Source: JANDLT01 sp041743485
GTDB lineage: Bacteria; Acidobacteriota; Blastocatellia; Pyrinomonadales; Pyrinomonadaceae
Reading direction: 5' to 3'
DNA: 28,509 nt
NCBI GenBank assembly: GCA_041743485.1
Contig: JBGTMR010000367.1
Coordinates: 1 to 28,509, forward strand
Shown piece by piece: positions 23,147 to 28,509 of this stretch. Both the position numbers and the translations under genes were made by a program. Within the stretch, counting starts at the first letter, position 1; each line of letters opens with the position of its first letter. Below the pieces are notes generated by a model that was given only the letters and a program-made list of their open reading frames with translations, was not told where the DNA came from and made no database searches.

Positions 23147-24913
23147 ATGGAACAAAAGCGATTTTTGCTCGCCTTGATGTTGTCAGCGGCGATTCTTTTT
23201 GCGTGGCAGTTCATCGCCCGTCAGTACGCGCCGATTGAAAACACGAACGTCAATCAGCAGATTGACTCTCCAACACCGACGCCAACACAAAGCGTCACCC
23301 CGCCAATTACTGAGACTCCGTTCACTATTAGTAATGCGGGCGATGTGCCGCAAAGGAAGATAGTTGTTGAAACGCCACTCTACAAAGTGACTTTCGATTC
23401 TAAGGGAGCGATTGTCACCAGTTGGATTATCAAGAAAAACAAGAATAACGAACGCCGGTTGTCATCAATTTCCAGTACCCCCAATGAGTTTCAACCGCTC
23501 GAACTGATTCCGCAAAGTATTAACGGGCAACCGCTCGAAAATTCGCCTCTCCAAATCACTACGAACGACCCGAACCTCAACGGTTTCCTCAGAAACGCCA
23601 ATTACAATGTCACCGGTACTGACGAAAATTCCGATTCGATAATCATTGACGAACAATCGGGATCCCGTAAAATCGAATTTGCCATGACTGCCGATAATGG
23701 TATCTATGTAGCAAAAACAATAGAGTTTTCACCGGATTCTTATAGCGTTCTACTTTCCACAAGCTTCAAATCAGGCGGAAACAGTTCCCCTGATGCACGT
23801 ATCGTCATCGGACCTAACATCGGCGATCAAGGCATACGCGATTACACTTTTTATTCGGTCGCACCGGAAGCCGCGTTTTCCATTAACGGCGAAGACCAAC
23901 GTCACATTGCCTCTGCCATTAGTTCGGCTGAGAAATCTCCGGGACGCTTGCAAGCATCGGGCGCGCTCGATTGGGCGAGCGTCGGCGACACATATTTTGC
24001 AATGGTCGCCGTTCCGGTGGGTGATTTGCCGCAATCCGTTGAATATAAAACAAATAAATATCAACTGAACAACGACGCCAAAGAGGAAAGATTCGTCGTT
24101 TCCGGCTATGTTCCGGTAACCGAAAATTCTTCGATGCTTTTGTATGTCGGACCTAAAGACCACACTCTTTTGGTGGCGACCAATGAGCGTGTGAAGCAAA
24201 TCAGCAATCGTGATGTTGACCTTGACGCGGTGATTGATTATGGCTGGTTCAGCCAAATTTCCCGCCCGTTAGCTATTCAGATTCTCGCAATTATTACTTT
24301 CTTATACGGAGTTTTTGGAAACTATGGTGTTGCAATCATTGCCTTTACGGTGATGATTTATACTTTGTTCTTCCCTCTGAAGTGGCGTTCTTCAAAGTCT
24401 ATGAAGAAGGCGCAAAAGTACGCCCCGCGCATGAAAGAGATTCAGGAGAAGATAAAAAGCCTGAAACCGAACGATTCGCAACTCAAGGAATTACAGAAGG
24501 AGCAGCTTCGTTTGATGAAGGAAGGCAATCCGCTCGGCGGTTGTTTGCCTCTGCTGATTCAAATGCCGTTCTTTTTCGCTTTGTACCGTGCCATTACGAT
24601 TTCCGTTGATTTCCGTCAAGCAGGGTTTTTATGGATTTCCGACCTTTCGGCAAGTGACCCGATACATTTGTTGCCGTTTTTAATGGCGGGTTCGATGCTC
24701 GTCGTGCAGATTGTCACTCCCGCTCCGACCGCAGACCCCTTGCAGCGTAAAATGACGATGGTGATTATCCCTGTTGTTATGCTTTATGCTTTGTGGAGCG
24801 CACCCGCTGGTTTGCTGGTTTATTGGTTCGTCGGTAACATAGTGCTTTTCAGCCAACAGATGTTTATCAACAAAATGTTGCAAAAATCCGCTGATGCTGA
24901 AGTCGTCGTGTAA
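23147..24913 (+). CDS. yidC: Membrane protein insertase YidC
   Basis: YidC inserts and folds inner-membrane proteins, alone or with SecYEG. At 588 residues it is the Gram-negative type: an N-terminal membrane anchor (about 5-25), a Thr/Pro-rich linker near 38-55, and a large periplasmic beta domain up to about 350. The conserved insertase core follows, with a membrane segment at IQILAIITFLYGVFGNYG, the positively charged cytoplasmic hairpin (RSSKSMKKAQKYAPRMKEIQ), and GGCLPLLIQMPFFFALY, then two more membrane segments. The charged hydrophilic-groove arginine is in the FPLKWRSSKS stretch. No strong ribosome binding site is visible. Confidence 0.96.
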   Translation: MEQKRFLLALMLSAAILFAWQFIARQYAPIENTNVNQQIDSPTPTPTQSVTPPITETPFTISNAGDVPQRKIVVETPLYKVTFDSKGAIVTSWIIKKNKNNERRLSSISSTPNEFQPLELIPQSINGQPLENSPLQITTNDPNLNGFLRNANYNVTGTDENSDSIIIDEQSGSRKIEFAMTADNGIYVAKTIEFSPDSYSVLLSTSFKSGGNSSPDARIVIGPNIGDQGIRDYTFYSVAPEAAFSINGEDQRHIASAISSAEKSPGRLQASGALDWASVGDTYFAMVAVPVGDLPQSVEYKTNKYQLNNDAKEERFVVSGYVPVTENSSMLLYVGPKDHTLLVATNERVKQISNRDVDLDAVIDYGWFSQISRPLAIQILAIITFLYGVFGNYGVAIIAFTVMIYTLFFPLKWRSSKSMKKAQKYAPRMKEIQEKIKSLKPNDSQLKELQKEQLRLMKEGNPLGGCLPLLIQMPFFFALYRAITISVDFRQAGFLWISDLSASDPIHLLPFLMAGSMLVVQIVTPAPTADPLQRKMTMVIIPVVMLYALWSAPAGLLVYWFVGNIVLFSQQMFINKMLQKSADAEVVV

Positions 24914-24967
24914 ATCAATAAGTGTAATAATTTGCACAAGTTAAACTCAATATGAGTTGCTCTTTCG

Positions 24968-24998
24968 CTGCGGAATAGACACTTTGTTTATTCCGCAG
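24968..24998 (+). terminator. Hairpin between yidC and mnmE
   Basis: CTGCGGAATA (24968-24977) pairs perfectly with TATTCCGCAG (24989-24998) around an 11-nt loop, followed by TTTCCTTGTTTT. It looks like a partial terminator or attenuator after yidC. It lies inside the longer possible frame of mnmE, which supports the later start at 25011. Confidence 0.55.
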
Positions 24999-25010
24999 TT
25001 TCCTTGTTTT

Positions 25011-26384
25011 ATGGCGTTAATCAGCGATACCATTGTTGCCGTTTCGACGCCGCCCGGCAGGGGCGGTATCGGAGTCATACGCATTAGCGGCGAGTATGCC
25101 GTTCGTTTAGCTGAATCTTTTTTTGCTCAACCAGCCTCGTCCTTAGTTCACTTGCGCGCGAGTTTGAAAGATTTGCATCACCCGCGCGAAAATTTTCTGA
25201 TTGACCAAGCCGTAGTAACATATTTTCAATCTCCTCAATCTTTTACCGGAGAGGATGTGGTTGAGTTAAGTTGTCACGGTTCGCCGGTCGTTCTTGCCTG
25301 CTTGATTGATGAACTACTCAATCTAGGTGCGCGCGCTGCCGAACCGGGAGAGTTTTCATTTCGTGCGTTTATTAGTGGAAAACTTGACCTTAGCCAAGCC
25401 GAAGCTATAAACGACATTATTGATGCCAAAACTTTCGCGGGTATGCGCCAAGCCGCAAGACAAATCAGCGGCGAACTATCTTTTAGCTTATTTCCTATTA
25501 AGGAAGAGTTGTTGGATTTGATTGTTTTGTTTGAGTCTTCAATCGAATTTGTCGAAGATGATTTGGACTCTTTAGAATCTCTAAAAGTTCAGGAATTGCT
25601 ATCCAAACTGATTTTAAGTGTGGAAGCTTTCGCTAGTTCATATCGTACCGGAAAACTTCTTAAAAACGGAATTAGGATAACTTTGGCAGGACGCCCGAAT
25701 GTAGGTAAGTCAAGCATATTCAATAGTTTATTAGGCTCTGAACGGGCGATTGTGACACATGTTCCCGGAACTACGCGCGACCTGATTACTGAAAGTTTCA
25801 GTCTTGCCGGTATTCCTGTCACGCTTGTTGATACGGCAGGTATTCGTGAATCTTTGGATGTTGTCGAAAAAATAGGGATTGAGCGCACTCGCCGCGCATT
25901 TGTTGATACGGATATTTTGTTAATTATCTTAGAAGCCGGTAAAAATATTTCAAAGGATGAAGAAAGTTTGCTCCGGGAAGCGGCAGACATTCCGCATTGC
26001 ATCGTCTTTAACAAAATTGATGTGTGCGAAAACCCCTCTGAAATTAGTTTGCGCTTCGGGAAAACCGGCAATGTAGTCAAGGTATCCGCTCTGACGAATT
26101 ACGGTATAGATAATCTAAAACAAACGATTATTCGCCAGTTTGACGCGGACTTGAAGTTATCGCAGTCCGAAATTTTGCTTACTAATGCTCGCCAACACGA
26201 TTTAATGCGCCGGAGTTCAGACTATCTGCGGCAAGCGCAAGATTCCCTAATTGAACATTTAGGTGACGAAATAGTTGTCATAAACCTGCAAAACGCCTTA
26301 AAGTGTCTTGATGAAATGACGGGCGTAACTACGGTCGAAGAATTACTGGGCGAAATTTTTTCAAAGTTCTGCATAGGTAAGTAA
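25011..26384 (+). CDS. mnmE: tRNA-modification GTPase MnmE
   Basis: MnmE (TrmE), with MnmG, adds the carboxymethylaminomethyl group at U34 of certain tRNAs. From ATG 25011 the protein has 457 residues and begins MALISDTIVAVSTPPGRGG, the normal start; the frame is open back to a TTG at 24957, but that leader is not conserved-looking. The folate-binding N-terminal domain is followed by a helical region with an inserted G domain: G1 GRPNVGKS (227-234), G3 DTAG (274-277) and G4 NKID (334-337). The C-terminal CIGK (454-457) carries the catalytic cysteine. mnmG begins 5 bp after it. Confidence 0.97.
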   Translation: MALISDTIVAVSTPPGRGGIGVIRISGEYAVRLAESFFAQPASSLVHLRASLKDLHHPRENFLIDQAVVTYFQSPQSFTGEDVVELSCHGSPVVLACLIDELLNLGARAAEPGEFSFRAFISGKLDLSQAEAINDIIDAKTFAGMRQAARQISGELSFSLFPIKEELLDLIVLFESSIEFVEDDLDSLESLKVQELLSKLILSVEAFASSYRTGKLLKNGIRITLAGRPNVGKSSIFNSLLGSERAIVTHVPGTTRDLITESFSLAGIPVTLVDTAGIRESLDVVEKIGIERTRRAFVDTDILLIILEAGKNISKDEESLLREAADIPHCIVFNKIDVCENPSEISLRFGKTGNVVKVSALTNYGIDNLKQTIIRQFDADLKLSQSEILLTNARQHDLMRRSSDYLRQAQDSLIEHLGDEIVVINLQNALKCLDEMTGVTTVEELLGEIFSKFCIGK

Positions 26385-26389
26385 GTTTT

Positions 26390-28267
26390 ATGAGTTTTGA
26401 CGAGACTTTTGATGTGGTTGTAATCGGTGCGGGTCACGCGGGCTGCGAAGCTGCGTCCGCGTCGGCGCGTATGGGTGCGCGTACCGCTTTGGTCACAATG
26501 AATCTTGATGCAATCGGTCAAATGTCCTGTAATCCGGCGATTGGCGGAGTGGCAAAGGGCAATATCGTTCGTGAGATAGACGCGCTCGGCGGAGTCATGG
26601 GACGAGTGATTGACCGCACTGGTATTCAGTTTCGTTTGTTAAATCGTTCGAGAGGTCGCGCCGTTCAATCTCCGCGCGCGCAAGCAGACCGCGCGTTATA
26701 TCGCGCAGAAATGCGGTTATCGCTTGAAAACACGGAAAATTTGCACCTTCTTCAAGGTACGGTTTTGGATTTGATAATCAAAGACAGTGTTTTAATCGGC
26801 GTTGAACTTCAGGATACGCGCCGCATCGGTGCTTCAAGTACAATTTTTGCGACCGGAACTTTCCTGAACGGTCTGGTTCACACAGGGCGGCGCACATACA
26901 CTGCCGGGCGCGCGGGCGAACCGGCTTCGACTGAACTTGCTGAAACCTTAAAGCGTCTGGGTTTTCCAATGAATCGGTTGAAAACTGGTACGCCGCCAAG
27001 ACTGGATGGACGAACTATTAACTGGAACGCCTTTGAGATTCAGTTTGCCGATAAAGAACCCGTGCCTTTTTCGTTTTCAACAAAATCCATTAAGCAACCG
27101 CAAATCGCGTGTCACGTTGGCTATACGAATCAGGAGGTGCATGACAAAATACGAGAAAATATCGCGGAATCCCCGCTTTACTCCGGGCAGATTCAAAGCA
27201 CGGGACCGCGTTATTGTCCTTCAATTGAAGATAAAGTCGTTAAGTTTCCAACCAAAACACGGCATCAGTTATTTCTTGAGCCGGAAGGTTTCAATACACA
27301 CGAAGTCTATTTGAACGGATTTTCAACTTCTCTGCCTTCGGAATTACAACAACAAACCGTCCGTTTGATTCCCGGTTTTGAAGAAACGCTGATTGTGCGT
27401 CCCGGCTACGCGATTGAGTATGATTTTATTGACCCGCGCGATATGACACAGGATTTACATTCTTCGCGCCTTAAAGGTCTGTTTTTGGCAGGTCAAATTA
27501 ACGGGACGACGGGATATGAAGAAGCGGCGTGTCAGGGTTTGGTGGCGGGCATCAATGCCGCGTTATACGCGAAAGGCAAACCCCCGTTTATGCTTTCGCG
27601 TGAAAATTCATACATCGGCGTATTGATTGATGATTTAGTCCGACACGGGGTTGACGAACCTTATCGCATGTTCACCTCGCGCTCCGAACGCCGTCTTTCT
27701 TTGCGATTTGATACGGCGGACGAGCGTTTATCTCCGATAGGACGCGAACTGGGATTGGTTGACGATGAGCAATGGGACACTTATCACGCGCGCCGCGCAC
27801 GTCTTTTGTTGTTGAGGACGACGCTCGACACTACTCGAATACGTGCTAATGATGAAGACTTTCATGCTTTGTCAAAGCTTATGCCTGATGCTTCGATGAA
27901 GTCCGTGACCTTATCTCAACTCGTTCATCGTCCTGAAGTATCTGTTCACCAGTTGAAAGATTTGTTGCCGCGCTCTATCCGCGATGAAGTAAGCACCGAA
28001 GATATAGAGCATGTTTTGGCGGATATTCTGTATCAAGGTTATATTCAAACCCAAGATGCGCTGGCGAATCGTCTTAACAATCAATTCGGACTTAAAATAC
28101 CGGAAAGCTATGATTATTCAGCTTTGAGCGGTTTATCGCATGAGATGGTTATCCGTCTGCGTGGCTCGCGCCCGACGACTTTCGGTTCAGCCTGCAAGAT
28201 TCCCGGTATGACTCCCGGCGCGCTTGCGACTTTGCTTTATAGTCTCCGTAACCAACAAACTGCTTGA
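26390..28267 (+). CDS. mnmG: tRNA uridine-5-carboxymethylaminomethyl modification enzyme MnmG
   Basis: MnmG (GidA) is the FAD- and NADH-dependent partner of MnmE. The 625-residue protein has the FAD-binding GAGHAGCE (13-20) near the N-terminus, then SCNPAIGGVAKG, followed by family motifs PRYCPSIEDK and GTTGYEEAACQG, and a helical C-terminal domain. It follows mnmE after 5 bp. The usual next gene rsmG (gidB) is absent; parA follows directly. Confidence 0.97.
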   Translation: MSFDETFDVVVIGAGHAGCEAASASARMGARTALVTMNLDAIGQMSCNPAIGGVAKGNIVREIDALGGVMGRVIDRTGIQFRLLNRSRGRAVQSPRAQADRALYRAEMRLSLENTENLHLLQGTVLDLIIKDSVLIGVELQDTRRIGASSTIFATGTFLNGLVHTGRRTYTAGRAGEPASTELAETLKRLGFPMNRLKTGTPPRLDGRTINWNAFEIQFADKEPVPFSFSTKSIKQPQIACHVGYTNQEVHDKIRENIAESPLYSGQIQSTGPRYCPSIEDKVVKFPTKTRHQLFLEPEGFNTHEVYLNGFSTSLPSELQQQTVRLIPGFEETLIVRPGYAIEYDFIDPRDMTQDLHSSRLKGLFLAGQINGTTGYEEAACQGLVAGINAALYAKGKPPFMLSRENSYIGVLIDDLVRHGVDEPYRMFTSRSERRLSLRFDTADERLSPIGRELGLVDDEQWDTYHARRARLLLLRTTLDTTRIRANDEDFHALSKLMPDASMKSVTLSQLVHRPEVSVHQLKDLLPRSIRDEVSTEDIEHVLADILYQGYIQTQDALANRLNNQFGLKIPESYDYSALSGLSHEMVIRLRGSRPTTFGSACKIPGMTPGALATLLYSLRNQQTA

Positions 28268-28293
28268 TTGTTTTGTGTGACGCATCGCCAAGA

Positions 28294-28309
28294 TGTTTCA
28301 TGTGAAACG
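28294..28309. promoter_or_regulatory. parS: parS centromere-like site
   Basis: TGTTTCATGTGAAACG differs at two positions from the near-universal chromosomal parS sequence TGTTTCACGTGAAACA. It sits between mnmG and parA, close to oriC, where parS sites usually lie. ParB should load here. Confidence 0.8.
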
Positions 28310-28324
28310 CTCCAGAGGATGAAG

Positions 28325-28509
28325 ATGGCGAAAATTATCGCAATCGCAAATCAAAAGGGTGGCGTCGGCAAAACGACTACGGCAGTCAACTTATCGGCGG
28401 CACTCGCCGCGAAAAAGCTGAAAGTTTTATTGGTTGATGCTGACCCGCAAGGGAATGCGACTTCCGGTGCGGGCGTCGCGCGTGGAAGTTTCCGGCGCAG
28501 CCTTTATCA
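28325..28509 (+). CDS. parA: ParA/Soj chromosome-partitioning ATPase (partial)
   Basis: Only the first 61 codons are in the window. The deviant Walker A motif KGGVGKTTT begins at residue 11, preceded by IIAIANQ, and LLVDADPQGNAT follows (the A' motif). This is the Soj/ParA family that moves ParB-parS complexes apart. I place the start at ATG 28325, 7 nt after AGAGG; another ATG at 28319 is too close to that site. The gene continues beyond the window; parB is expected next. Confidence 0.93.
   Translation, partial: MAKIIAIANQKGGVGKTTTAVNLSAALAAKKLKVLLVDADPQGNATSGAGVARGSFRRSLY

Noticed and set aside
24957..25010. Longer mnmE start at a TTG (24957)
   Set aside because: The extra 18 residues cover an intergenic hairpin. 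MALISDTIVAV at 25011 is the usual MnmE start.

Overview
The window is the replication-origin neighbourhood of a bacterial chromosome, interrupted by a complete Tn7-like transposon. The host genes are ordered gyrB-recF-[transposon]-dnaN-oriC-dnaA on the minus strand, then rpmH-rnpA-yidD-yidC-mnmE-mnmG-parA on the plus strand. This is the classic order around oriC. YidC has the long N-terminal periplasmic domain of Gram-negative bacteria. The phylum cannot be read with confidence; an Acidobacteriota-like lineage is only a guess.

Region 1 (1-1830): a terminator, a GT4-type glycosyltransferase, a 97-residue protein of unknown function, and a gyrB terminator. Region 2 (1831-5611): gyrB and recF, then a strong hairpin terminator that in the ancestral arrangement lay just beyond the dnaN stop codon.

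Region 3 (5612-18968): a 13,357-bp element that is visibly more GC-rich than its flanks. Its 18-bp ends (TGTGGTGTGTCATTAAAG and, inverted, TGTCGTTTGACATTAAAG) match at 15 of 18 positions. It is bracketed by a perfect 5-bp target duplication, TTTTG. A minus-strand operon encodes a GNAT-fold protein, TnsA, TnsB (DDE), TnsC (AAA+) and a long TnsD/TniQ-type target selector. The cargo is a tight plus-strand operon of a HerA-type translocase, a NurA-type nuclease and a DNA methyltransferase with an SPPY motif. This looks like a restriction-modification-like defence module, with HerA-NurA as effector and the methylase as a possible self-marker.

The insertion lies 22 bp (plus the duplication) beyond the dnaN stop codon, between dnaN and its terminator. 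That is the same geometry as Tn7 downstream of glmS. I infer that the TnsD-like protein recognises the conserved 3' end of dnaN.

Region 4 (18969-22374): dnaN, an origin with at least nine DnaA boxes and a (TAG)5 DnaA-trio beside an AT-rich stretch, dnaA, and a second cluster of three DnaA boxes. Region 5 (22375-28509): ribosomal protein L34, RNase P protein, the YidD/YidC membrane-insertion genes, the MnmE/MnmG tRNA-modification pair, a near-consensus parS site, and the start of parA, which runs off the window. I saw no tRNA, rRNA or CRISPR array.
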